64,000 bases of DNA from Pedobacter borealis DSM 19626 (GTDB lineage Bacteria > Bacteroidota > Bacteroidia > Sphingobacteriales > Sphingobacteriaceae). The DNA is taken from assembly GCF_000708285.2 (NCBI RefSeq), contig NZ_JAUG01000003.1:1-64000 (forward strand). The letters are read 5' to 3'. Of the stretch, positions 24,649 to 32,650 are shown in pieces. Both the position numbers and the translations under genes were made by a program. The stretch's first letter is position 1. Each line of letters opens with the position of its first letter. The notes under the pieces were generated by a model. The model made no database searches. It saw nothing but the letters and a program-made list of their open reading frames with translations, and was not told the origin of the DNA.

Positions 24649-25760
24649 TGAGATTAAAACAATTGAGCCTGATTATGCTGATCGCGATTGCCTTCACTGC
24701 ATGTAAACCCAAAGATAGCTTTACGATTGACGGAACTTTTCAAAACCCAGGCACGGAGAAAAAAGTATTTTTATACGGGATGCAAAATAGCAATATGGTT
24801 GCAATCGATTCTACCAATCTATCAGAAAAAGGTGAATTTAAATTCATCCGTAAAACCCCATCGGTTGATTTCTTTAGGGTATCGATAGGTAACCATGAGT
24901 TTATGTTAATTGCAAAAAATGGCGACGACGTTAAATTAGAAGCTGATTTAGCCGACAAAACAATGGCTTATAAAATTTCGGGGGCGAATGAGGTAGAAAA
25001 ATTATCAGAACTAAATACGATTAGAAACAACTTTGCCAAACAGGTAGAAAAATTACAGGCCGATTTCGAGGCAAAAGTAGCAACACAACCTCAAAACAGG
25101 GCAGCTGTGCTAGAAGCAATGAAACCTCAGTACGAATCGTATATCAATCAATTAAACACGCAGATCATAAAATTTGCTAAAGACAATAAAGGTACGCTTG
25201 CCAGTTTCTATGCCATGAATACTTTGAGTCCGCAGGAATTTGAAGCAGAACTGGTACAATTTGCGGATGAAGTGAAAGAAGAAATTAAAGGCAATGCTAC
25301 AGTTGATACTTTTGTAAAACAGATGGCACTTTTAAAAGCGGTTCAGGTGGGGCAGGTTGCTCCGGCATTCACCATTAATACGGCAGATGACAAACCTGTA
25401 AGTTTATCAGACTATAAAGGAAAATACGTACTGATTGATTTTTGGGCATCATGGTGCCAGCCTTGCCGCCAGGAAAATCCGAATGTGGTTAAGGTTTACA
25501 ATAAATATAAAAATAAGAACTTTGATATCATCGGCATTTCGCTAGATACCGACAAGACAGCATGGTTAGGTGCAGTGAAAGCAGATGGATTAACCTGGGC
25601 GCACGTTTCCGAATTAAAAGATTTTAACGGTGCAACCGTAAAAAAATACCAGGTACAGGCTATCCCAACTTCTTACTTAGTTGATCCCTCTGGAAAAATA
25701 ATTGCTAAAAACCTGCGTGGAAACGAATTAGAGGCGTTTTTAGCTAAAACGTTACTTTAA
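24648..25760 (+). CDS. TlpA-like thiol-disulfide oxidoreductase lipoprotein with DUF4369 domain
   Basis: A 370-residue envelope lipoprotein: signal sequence with lipobox FTAC (Cys19). Residues of about 25-120 match DUF4369 (GTFQNPGTEKKVFLYG), a coiled middle follows, and the C-terminal 140 residues are an AhpC/TSA-thioredoxin fold with redox motif WCQPC (Cys270 and Cys273). It probably reduces disulfides of periplasmic partners, as in cytochrome c maturation or oxidative defence. The ATG shares one base with the gatB stop, although a functional link to GatB is not evident. Confidence 0.92.
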   Translation: MRLKQLSLIMLIAIAFTACKPKDSFTIDGTFQNPGTEKKVFLYGMQNSNMVAIDSTNLSEKGEFKFIRKTPSVDFFRVSIGNHEFMLIAKNGDDVKLEADLADKTMAYKISGANEVEKLSELNTIRNNFAKQVEKLQADFEAKVATQPQNRAAVLEAMKPQYESYINQLNTQIIKFAKDNKGTLASFYAMNTLSPQEFEAELVQFADEVKEEIKGNATVDTFVKQMALLKAVQVGQVAPAFTINTADDKPVSLSDYKGKYVLIDFWASWCQPCRQENPNVVKVYNKYKNKNFDIIGISLDTDKTAWLGAVKADGLTWAHVSELKDFNGATVKKYQVQAIPTSYLVDPSGKIIAKNLRGNELEAFLAKTLL

Positions 25761-25863
25761 AACAAAATCCATGTTAAACTAATTTAAGTAATTAACAATT
25801 TATTAACTTAGGCTTAACTAAATATTGCATCATAGACACTACTTTCGTAACAAATATTTAACT

Positions 25864-26553
25864 ATGAACAACGCAGGTCAGAAAATATTAATTGTTGATG
25901 ATGAACCAGATATTCTGGAGCTTATTGAATATAACCTTAAAAAAGAGGGTTATCAGGTTTTCACAGCTACCAATGGCCAAGAAGGAATTACTGTTGCGAA
26001 AAAGGTGCATCCGGATTTGATTATTCTGGATATTATGATGCCTAAAATGGATGGAATTGAGGCTTGCCGTTTAATGCGTGCAATACCCGAATTCAAGAAT
26101 ACATTTATGGTTTTCTTAACCGCCAGAAGTGAAGAGTATTCAGAAATAGCAGGTTTTAATGTGGGTGCTGATGATTATATCGCAAAACCAATTAAACCAC
26201 GTGCTTTAGTTAGCCGCATTAACGCGATTTTGAGACGAAATACAGGAACAGAAGAAGTATCAGAGAACAAATTGGAAATTGGCGATTTAGTAATCGATCG
26301 TGAAGCCTATTTGGTTTTTCAAGGCGGTAACAAAGTGGTATTGGCAAAAAAAGAATTTGAACTTTTATACTTGTTGGCATCAAAACCAGGAAAAGTTTAT
26401 ACCCGCGAATCGATCCTTAAAAATATCTGGGAGGATTCGGTAGTAGTAACCAATAGAACTATTGATGTTCACATCCGTAAACTAAGAGAAAAATTAGGCG
26501 AAACTTATGTATCAACCGTAAAAGGAGTAGGTTATAAGTTTGAGCTTTCTTAA
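25864..26553 (+). CDS. OmpR/PhoB family response regulator
   Basis: A 229-residue two-component regulator. The receiver domain has acidic pocket DDE (12-14), phosphoacceptor Asp56 and conserved Lys in YIAKPIKP. The C-terminal winged helix has LAKKEFELLYLLASKPGKVYTRE, then VDVHIRKLREK-like and STVKGVGYKF motifs of the PhoB/PhoP type. The ATG at 25864 is chosen over a TTG at 25825 that would add residues before the receiver strand. No histidine kinase is adjacent, so its partner is elsewhere. Confidence 0.94.
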   Translation: MNNAGQKILIVDDEPDILELIEYNLKKEGYQVFTATNGQEGITVAKKVHPDLIILDIMMPKMDGIEACRLMRAIPEFKNTFMVFLTARSEEYSEIAGFNVGADDYIAKPIKPRALVSRINAILRRNTGTEEVSENKLEIGDLVIDREAYLVFQGGNKVVLAKKEFELLYLLASKPGKVYTRESILKNIWEDSVVVTNRTIDVHIRKLREKLGETYVSTVKGVGYKFELS

Positions 26554-26635
26554 ATAGCTTTACCACAGATAGACACAGATTAGCGCAGATTTTTTCTGAT
26601 GATTAATCTGTGTTTTTTTATGCGTTGTTAATTAG

Positions 26636-26755
26636 ATCCTGAAACAAGTTCAGGAGGACGGCACTCCTTAAAAAAATCGTCATGCTGTCCCGAATATTCG
26701 GGATCAGCATCTTCCTTGATTGAGTCCCTGAAATAAATTCAGGGTGACGCCCGCC
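26636..26755. repeat. Cluster of GATCCTGAAACAAGTTCAGG-type repeats
   Basis: Two related units (CCTGAAACAAGTTCAGG and CCCTGAAATAAATTCAGGG), with CGTCATGCTG between them. They are preceded at 26565-26620 by CACAGATT/AATCTGTG repeats that form a hairpin after the response regulator. They fill the gap before the pseudouridine synthase gene. Confidence 0.75.
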
Positions 26756-26772
26756 TTAAAAAAATAAAATCG

Positions 26773-26780
26773 TATTTTTG
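26773..26780 (+). promoter_or_regulatory. Predicted promoter -7 element of the RluA-type synthase gene
   Basis: TATTTTTG matches TAnnTTTG and lies 23 bp before the TTG codon at 26804, supporting that codon as the start. Confidence 0.65.
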
Positions 26781-26803
26781 CGCTTCATTAATTACAGCAC
26801 AGT

Positions 26804-27526
26804 TTGAAGTTTCCAAATTTTAAAGACCTTATTCTTTTCGAAGACAACGATTTTATTGTTATCAATAAACCTCCATTTTTAGCCTCGCTCGATGAACGTG
26901 GTGGATCTGGAGAAACCAATGTGTTACGCCTGGCCAAACAGTATAGTGATGATGCACAGGTTTGTCACCGTTTGGATAAAGAAACTTCTGGCGCTTTAAT
27001 TATCGCCAAAAATCCTGAAGGTTACCGTCATGCTTCTATGCAGTTCGAAAGAAGAAAGGTGAATAAAACCTATCATGCGGTAGTAGATGGGCATGTCATT
27101 TTCGACCAGTTAACCGTTGATCTTCCGATCTTGAACGATGGCAATAAAAATGTAACCATTGATAGGGCAGAAGGCAAAAGAGCAGAAACCATTTTCGATT
27201 CGTTAAAATACTACAAACATTATACACTGGTTGAGTGCAAGCCAATAACTGGCCGTATGCACCAGATCCGTATTCACTTAGCAACACAAAGGGCAGCCAT
27301 TGTTGGCGATGATATGTACAAAGGGAAACCTGTTTTTCTTTCGTCAATTAAGAGAGGTTATAAATTAACCAAAGGCGAAGAGGAGCAACCCATTATGAAA
27401 CGTTTCGCATTACATGCCAGGCACCTGGTTTTTAAAGGATTAGACGACAAAGATATTGTGATCGATGCACCATACCCAAAAGATTTTGCAACCTTAATTA
27501 AGTTATTGGATAAATTTGATGCATAA
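26804..27526 (+). CDS. RluA family pseudouridine synthase
   Basis: A 240-residue RNA-modifying enzyme. The catalytic aspartate is in CHRLDKETSGALIIAK, and the second conserved motif is KPITGRMHQIRIHLA. The start is TTG at 26804: no ATG occurs before the conserved IVINKPP segment, and a perfect promoter element ends 23 bp upstream. There is no S4 domain at the N-terminus. It converts uridine to pseudouridine in rRNA or tRNA, but the target site cannot be assigned; the TruC-like gene at 44776 is a different member of the same superfamily. Confidence 0.92.
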   Translation: MKFPNFKDLILFEDNDFIVINKPPFLASLDERGGSGETNVLRLAKQYSDDAQVCHRLDKETSGALIIAKNPEGYRHASMQFERRKVNKTYHAVVDGHVIFDQLTVDLPILNDGNKNVTIDRAEGKRAETIFDSLKYYKHYTLVECKPITGRMHQIRIHLATQRAAIVGDDMYKGKPVFLSSIKRGYKLTKGEEEQPIMKRFALHARHLVFKGLDDKDIVIDAPYPKDFATLIKLLDKFDA

Positions 27527-27553
27527 CCCCTAAATCCCCAGAAGGGGACTTTG
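27525..27553. repeat. CCCCTAAATCCCC repeat
   Basis: AACCCCTAAATCCCCAG followed by AGGGGACTTTG, a short palindrome. Related copies occur at 29356 and, inverted, at 29494. Confidence 0.75.
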
Positions 27554-27566
27554 AAATACTGATAAG

Positions 27567-29357
27567 ATGTACATTAAATTTGTAAATTACCTTAATAAGA
27601 TTAATCAGTACCGAAAATCTAAAATATCAAACCGTAATTTCTTAATTATCCTCGCTGTAATTGTTGGGGTTTTAGCAGGATTAGCCGCCGCCGCTCTAAA
27701 GAGCCTAACGCATCACATCGAAGAATTTCTTCAATCAGATTGGCACTGGAAATATAAATACTACCTGTATTTTGTTTTTCCGATGATCGGTATTTTCTTA
27801 ACGGTTTTGTACATCAAGTATTTTATCCGTAAAACTAAATTCGAAACAGGTTTAACCCCATTGCTTTATGCCATTTCGAAAAAATCGAGCAAGGTAGAAG
27901 CACACAATATTTATTCGCAGATTATTACCGCAGCCGTTACGGTAGGTTTTGGTGGTTCAACAGGTTTGGAAGCACCAATTGTTACAAGTGGATCTGCAAT
28001 AGGCTCAAACCTTGGCCGTTTACTGGGTTTATCATATCGCGAAATTACCATGCTAGTGGCCTGTGGCGCAGCAGCAGGTATTGCAGGAGCATTTAATAGT
28101 CCAGTGGCTGGGATTGTATTTGCTATCGAAATTTTATTACCAGAGTTTACCATTCCTGCGTTTATCCCGCTTTTATTATCGGCTGCAACAGCTGCAGTAG
28201 TAGCAAGATTATTCTACACACAGCAACTTTTCTTTTTGGTTACAGAAGGATGGAAGGTGAACGCATTGTTTTATTATGTGATACTGGCTTGTTTTATCGG
28301 CTTATTCTCCATTTATTTTACAAAAGCCAATTATGCTGTAAAAGGATTATTCTATAAAATAAAACATCCTTATACCAAAGTTATTGTGGGTGGTTTAATG
28401 CTTGGAGTTTTGGTTTTTCTATTCCCAACACTTTACGGCGAAGGTTATATCACAATAAAGGGACTGTTAAAAGGCGATTACCAAACAGTGATCAATAATA
28501 GTATTTTCGCCGATTACAATACAATTCCGGCTTTAGTGGTGTTGTTTACAGTGGTAACCATTTTCATGAAGTCGATAGCGACTTTGGTTACCTTGGGCGC
28601 TGGTGGTAACGGCGGAACGTTTGCGCCCAGTTTAATTATGGGCGGTTTAATCGGGTTTATCTTTGCCTATGTGGTAAATTTATCTGGTTTGGCGCAATTA
28701 AATGTTTCGAACTTTATTGTTGCAGGTATGGCTGCTGCTTTGGGCTCGATTATGCATGCTCCCTTAACTGGCATCTTCCTGATTGCCGAAATTACTGGTG
28801 GATATATCTTAATGGTACCGCTAATGATTACCACTGCCATTTCTTATGCCATTAACCGCAGCGCTCAAAAACATTCTATTTATACAAAAGCATTAGCGGA
28901 TAAAGGAGAACTGTTATCGCATGATGATAAGGATACGACTGTTTTAAATCAGATGAAACTAAAGTATTTGATCGAGAAAACCTATCCTCGATTAAACATG
29001 AATGATCAAATTTCGGTTAAGATGAACGAAATCATGCAATCGCGTAAAAATATATGTGCTGTCACAGATGAACTGGGCGATTTTAAGGGCATCATTTATA
29101 TAGAAGAGCTATTTAATGAAATGATTAATCACCCTGATAAGGAAAATTTGCTAGCTTCTTATTTGGTACAACCTGCACCAAACGCCATTACCGAAAATGA
29201 TGATCTGAAAATGGTATTAGAGAAGATGGAGCAAGATAATGTATGGATTTTACCGGTATTAACTGCGCAGAACCAATACTTAGGTTTTGTTTCTAAAACC
29301 GCAATTTTTAATAAATACAGGGCATTGCTAATGAGGCAGAATGATTACATGGGCTAA
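27567..29357 (+). CDS. ClC family chloride channel or transporter with CBS domains
   Basis: A 596-residue inner-membrane protein. The selectivity-filter signatures of ClC proteins are present: GGSTGLEAP (the GxEGP-type motif), GIAGAFNSPVAGIVFAIE and GAGGNGGTFAPSLIMGG. About 10-12 helices occupy residues 25-440, followed by a cytoplasmic pair of CBS domains in the last 130 residues, which usually sense adenine nucleotides. The glutamate in the GLEAP loop fits the gating glutamate. Whether it is a channel or a Cl-/H+ exchanger cannot be decided from motif reading. It ends convergently with the NtrC-type gene. Confidence 0.95.
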   Translation: MYIKFVNYLNKINQYRKSKISNRNFLIILAVIVGVLAGLAAAALKSLTHHIEEFLQSDWHWKYKYYLYFVFPMIGIFLTVLYIKYFIRKTKFETGLTPLLYAISKKSSKVEAHNIYSQIITAAVTVGFGGSTGLEAPIVTSGSAIGSNLGRLLGLSYREITMLVACGAAAGIAGAFNSPVAGIVFAIEILLPEFTIPAFIPLLLSAATAAVVARLFYTQQLFFLVTEGWKVNALFYYVILACFIGLFSIYFTKANYAVKGLFYKIKHPYTKVIVGGLMLGVLVFLFPTLYGEGYITIKGLLKGDYQTVINNSIFADYNTIPALVVLFTVVTIFMKSIATLVTLGAGGNGGTFAPSLIMGGLIGFIFAYVVNLSGLAQLNVSNFIVAGMAAALGSIMHAPLTGIFLIAEITGGYILMVPLMITTAISYAINRSAQKHSIYTKALADKGELLSHDDKDTTVLNQMKLKYLIEKTYPRLNMNDQISVKMNEIMQSRKNICAVTDELGDFKGIIYIEELFNEMINHPDKENLLASYLVQPAPNAITENDDLKMVLEKMEQDNVWILPVLTAQNQYLGFVSKTAIFNKYRALLMRQNDYMG

Positions 29358-29383
29358 CCCCTAAATCCCCTTGAGGGGACTTC
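29356..29383. repeat. CCCCTAAATCCCC repeat, second copy
   Basis: AACCCCTAAATCCCCTTG followed by AGGGGACTTC, overlapping the stop of the ClC gene. A third, inverted copy at 29494-29519 overlaps the end of the NtrC-type gene. Confidence 0.75.
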
Positions 29384-29429
29384 AAATTCCCCGTACGTCA
29401 TTACTTCAACATAATTATCTTTAATAAAA

Positions 29430-29468
29430 AAAGTTGAAATGATTAAGATAATCTGCTCATTTCAACTT
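29430..29468. terminator. Bidirectional terminator between the ClC and NtrC-type genes
   Basis: AAAGTTGAAATGA pairs with TCATTTCAACTTT, 13 bp, with A-rich and T-rich flanks, between convergent genes. Confidence 0.8.
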
Positions 29469-29516
29469 TAAATTATAAAAAAAAGTATAGTCGATCTCCC
29501 CTTTAGGGGCTAGGGG

Positions 29517-30920
29517 TTACTCAGCTCTCTTTAAACCAAACTTCTCAATTTTGCTGTACAAATGACTTCTTTGGATATCAATCTCATCCGCCGTTTTTGA
29601 TACATTCCAGTTGTTCTTTTCCAGCTTGAATTTGATGAATTCGCGCTCTGCATGATCTTTATAATCCTGGAAGTTATTGAACGAATCGAAAGAAAAAGCC
29701 AGAGTCGAACCGCCGGCACCGGCAATCTGTGCACTGGTTGCAGCACCAATGTTTGTACCGCCTCCTGGATTAGCGAATGCACGTACATCATTTTCGTTAA
29801 TTACCTTATCACTCAAAATAATCAATCGCTCAATCATGTTATGTAATTCACGTACGTTACCTGTCCACGGTAAGGCCTTTAAAGCAGCCATACCCGCTTC
29901 ATTTATTTTCTTCACAGGCATTCCATAATCGCTGCAAATATTTTCTAAAAAGTTTTGCGCAATAACCGGAATATCATCTGTACGCTCCGTTAAATGCGGA
30001 ACATGGATATTGATTACATTTAACCGGTGGTATAAATCCATACGGAAGTTACCATCTTCGATTTCTTTCATTAAATCTTTATTGGTTGCCGCTAAAACAC
30101 GAACATTTACTTCAATTTCCTTTTCGCCACCTACACGCGAAATTTTATGCTCTTGTAAGGCACGTAAAACTTTTGCCTGGGCAGAAAGGCTCATATCGCC
30201 AATCTCATCCAAAAATAAAGTACCTCCATTGGCCAGTTCAAATTTACCGATGCGTTGTTTAACAGCAGAAGTAAATGAACCTTTCTCGTGGCCAAACAAC
30301 TCACTTTCAATCAGTTCTGATGGAATAGCCGCACAGTTCACTTCAATTAAAGGACTATCGGCACGGTTCGATTTTTCGTGTAACCAACGGGCTACCAATT
30401 CTTTACCGCTACCATTTGCTCCAGTAATTAATACACGGGCTTCGGTAGGGGCCACGCGCTCTATGGTTTCTTTAATTTTAGAAATGCTTTCCGATTCGCC
30501 TAAAATCTCTCTGGTTTTACTCGCTTTACGTTTTAAGACCTTGGTTTCGGTAACTAAATTTCCACGGTCTAAACCATTGCGGACCGTAATTAATAACCGG
30601 TTTAAATCTGGTGGTTTCGAAATAAAATCGAAAGCTCCTTTTTTACTGGCTTCAATGGCAGTTTCAACTGTTCCATGACCAGATATCATAATGAATGGCA
30701 AATCGGGTTTAATGATCTGTGCCTGTTCCAGCACTTCCATACCATCCATCTTATTCATCTTGATATCGCAAAGTACCAAGTCGAAATTTCCTTTTTTGAT
30801 CATTTCGAGGCCATCAATACCGTTATCGATATCTTCAACATCGTAATTTTCGTACTCCAGAATTTCGCGTAAGGTACTCCTTATCGCACGCTCATCATCA
30901 ATTATTAATAGTTTAGCCAT
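29517..30920 (-). CDS. NtrC family sigma-54-dependent response regulator
   Basis: A 467-residue regulator with three domains: receiver (phosphoacceptor Asp52), AAA+ domain (Walker A GANGSGKE, 167-174; Walker B TLFLDEI) and a Fis-type helix-turn-helix at the C-terminus (NWNVSKTADEIDIQRSHLYSKI). It activates sigma-54 promoters in response to phosphorylation. The loop that contacts sigma-54 reads GSFTSA (214-219) rather than GAFTGA. No kinase gene is adjacent. A glycine- and alanine-rich linker separates the AAA+ and DNA-binding domains. The last bases overlap an inverted CCCC repeat. Confidence 0.94.
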   Translation of the reverse strand: MAKLLIIDDERAIRSTLREILEYENYDVEDIDNGIDGLEMIKKGNFDLVLCDIKMNKMDGMEVLEQAQIIKPDLPFIMISGHGTVETAIEASKKGAFDFISKPPDLNRLLITVRNGLDRGNLVTETKVLKRKASKTREILGESESISKIKETIERVAPTEARVLITGANGSGKELVARWLHEKSNRADSPLIEVNCAAIPSELIESELFGHEKGSFTSAVKQRIGKFELANGGTLFLDEIGDMSLSAQAKVLRALQEHKISRVGGEKEIEVNVRVLAATNKDLMKEIEDGNFRMDLYHRLNVINIHVPHLTERTDDIPVIAQNFLENICSDYGMPVKKINEAGMAALKALPWTGNVRELHNMIERLIILSDKVINENDVRAFANPGGGTNIGAATSAQIAGAGGSTLAFSFDSFNNFQDYKDHAEREFIKFKLEKNNWNVSKTADEIDIQRSHLYSKIEKFGLKRAE

Positions 30921-31026
30921 TAGAGATGTATCCTTTAATTTTGAAATGCGAATATATTATTTTTTAATTAATGTATAGTTTTTTATACAATTAATACGCT
31001 ATAAACCTTAAAAGATGCGAAAGGTT

Positions 31027-32274
31027 TTAATAAGTATAATCCATTTTGAACTTACTTAAATCGGGCTTATGTTTTTTAGCTCTTTTTAGTTCCAATTCGT
31101 AAATGGTTATGCCCAGATTTTTCATAAATGGAAAACAAACTGTTTCGTACTCGTATTTATTATCGTTAAATATGCCATCCTCATTACTATGAACAACCGC
31201 GGTTAGGAAATATTCAATTCCATTTTTAAAATCAACGAAATAAGAGTTATCAATGATATAGCCGTAACTATCACCATATTTATTGAAGATGCGGATATTT
31301 GGATCAGGAGTTACCTGTTCCCGTCCATAGTATAACATTTTTGCGTAAGTAGTCCAAAATTCTTTCGGATCGTATTTAGGAAAATCACTTTCGGTTGGAT
31401 ACTTACTCATATAAGTATAAATGAGTTTATAATCTTCTTTAGTAAGGTTAAACCGTTCTTTAACCGGAAAAGCATCAGGAAAAATCAATTTCTGCATCAG
31501 TTTCTGTTGATCGTTAATGGCGAAAGCGTTTTTCCCCGCTAAACTGAAAGGTTTGTTTACCAGCTTGTTGGTACTGTCCATGTATCCAGTGCCCATTACC
31601 AGGTTGCTTAATTTTAATTCATATTCTTTTGAATCGTACTGGGCAGCTTGATCATACACCAATTGTTCGCCATTGTAAAATTTGATGGGATTGGTATGTT
31701 TCGCCGATTCTCCTGCATCGCCAATGGCGAGGCGGTTTAAAATGCGGCTATCGTATAATCCGTTAGCTTTCAGTTTTTCATTAATTTCGGCACGACCAAT
31801 AAACTCGAATAAACGGTTAAAAGCATCATTGTCACTGGTAAGCAAAATCTTTTTAACGTAATGTTCTATCGATGGAAGCCCATTTTTAGCACTTGTATCT
31901 GTTAAAACCTTCGTTTGTCCTTTATAGGCACTATCGGTAATCATGGTACTCTTAGCCGTTAAGCCTGTATTTTTTAAGCGGTTTACTTTCTCTAAAGCAA
32001 AAATTACAGCGGCTAGTTTAACCGTACTGGCAGGATAAAAATAATGGTGTGGGTCTAAATTGTAGCTAAAGGTTTTAAAAGTGGGTTTATTCTTCGCATC
32101 GCGGTTAACCTGGGTATAGAGAATCTGGATCTGGTTTTGATCAGGATGATGAAGTACAGCAGAAAAAAGCTCAGGCTTAGACTCCATCAGTTTCTTCAAA
32201 AAAACAGTATCGGTTTTTTGCGCCATAACAGATAGGCTTATTAATGAAAATGTAACAATTAATATTCTTCTCAT
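31027..32274 (-). CDS. Class A beta-lactamase-like serine hydrolase, exported
   Basis: A 415-residue exported serine hydrolase. The ATG at 32274 gives a signal peptide (RRILIVTFSLISLSVMAQ); the 16 residues upstream in the ORF are rejected. The active-site motif is SxxK at 83-86 (STVK), and SDN at 147-149 matches the class A Y/SDN motif. The protein is about 130 residues longer than a typical class A lactamase, and I see no clear KTG before the C-terminus, so a peptidase or other hydrolase role is more likely than antibiotic resistance. It diverges from the cobalamin riboswitch. Confidence 0.82.
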   Translation of the reverse strand: MRRILIVTFSLISLSVMAQKTDTVFLKKLMESKPELFSAVLHHPDQNQIQILYTQVNRDAKNKPTFKTFSYNLDPHHYFYPASTVKLAAVIFALEKVNRLKNTGLTAKSTMITDSAYKGQTKVLTDTSAKNGLPSIEHYVKKILLTSDNDAFNRLFEFIGRAEINEKLKANGLYDSRILNRLAIGDAGESAKHTNPIKFYNGEQLVYDQAAQYDSKEYELKLSNLVMGTGYMDSTNKLVNKPFSLAGKNAFAINDQQKLMQKLIFPDAFPVKERFNLTKEDYKLIYTYMSKYPTESDFPKYDPKEFWTTYAKMLYYGREQVTPDPNIRIFNKYGDSYGYIIDNSYFVDFKNGIEYFLTAVVHSNEDGIFNDNKYEYETVCFPFMKNLGITIYELELKRAKKHKPDLSKFKMDYTY

Positions 32275-32358
32275 GGGTAAAAATTTGATTTCTAATTTAG
32301 CTTTTTCTATTAAAACCACCATTTTCCATCATCCATTTTACATGTTGTTTAATTTTGT

Positions 32359-32366
32359 TACTTTTG
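32359..32366 (+). promoter_or_regulatory. Predicted promoter -7 element of the cobalamin locus
   Basis: TACTTTTG matches TAnnTTTG and ends 10 bp before the first helix of the riboswitch. Confidence 0.65.
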
Positions 32367-32375
32367 CAGCGCTTT

Positions 32376-32540
32376 TGGTTTCCGGCTTTACACCCGGAAT
32401 TAAAAGGGAATACAGTGTAAATCTGTAACTGTCCCGCAGCTGTAAGCTCCATAACGGATTTCCAATCAATCTGCCACTGTTCCGACTTGTCGGGATGGGA
32501 AGGCCGGAAACCCGGGAGTAAGTCAGAAGACCTGCCTTCA
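32376..32540 (+). ncRNA. Cobalamin (B12) riboswitch
   Basis: The core elements are in order: AAAAGGGAATACAGTG, the ACTGTCCCGCAGCTGTAA segment at 32428-32445, and the B12 box AGTCAGAAGACCTGCC at 32521-32536, preceded by CCGGAAACCCGGGAGTA. It lies 110 nt upstream of the btuB ATG and should repress that gene when adenosylcobalamin is plentiful. Confidence 0.95.
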
Positions 32541-32629
32541 GCATTTAATTTCATAGCTTTCGGGGATTGAAGCTAGGATTGAGGTACTTAACGTTTTTCG
32601 TATTTTCATTTCCTTTTCTATCTGTTGGC

Positions 32630-32645
32630 TGTGGGCAAAACCACA
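32630..32645 (+). promoter_or_regulatory. Small hairpin just before the btuB start
   Basis: TGTGG at 32630-32634 pairs with CCACA at 32641-32645 around loop GCAAAA, 5 nt before the ATG at 32651. It could be the expression platform that blocks ribosome entry. Confidence 0.45.
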
Positions 32646-32650
32646 ATCAA

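Noticed and set aside
30010-30678. A 222-codon plus-strand frame
   Set aside because: It is a complementary-strand shadow of the NtrC-type AAA+ domain.
31027-32274. Antibiotic-resistance beta-lactamase
   Set aside because: SxxK and SDN are present, but the protein is much longer than class A enzymes and a KTG motif is not evident.
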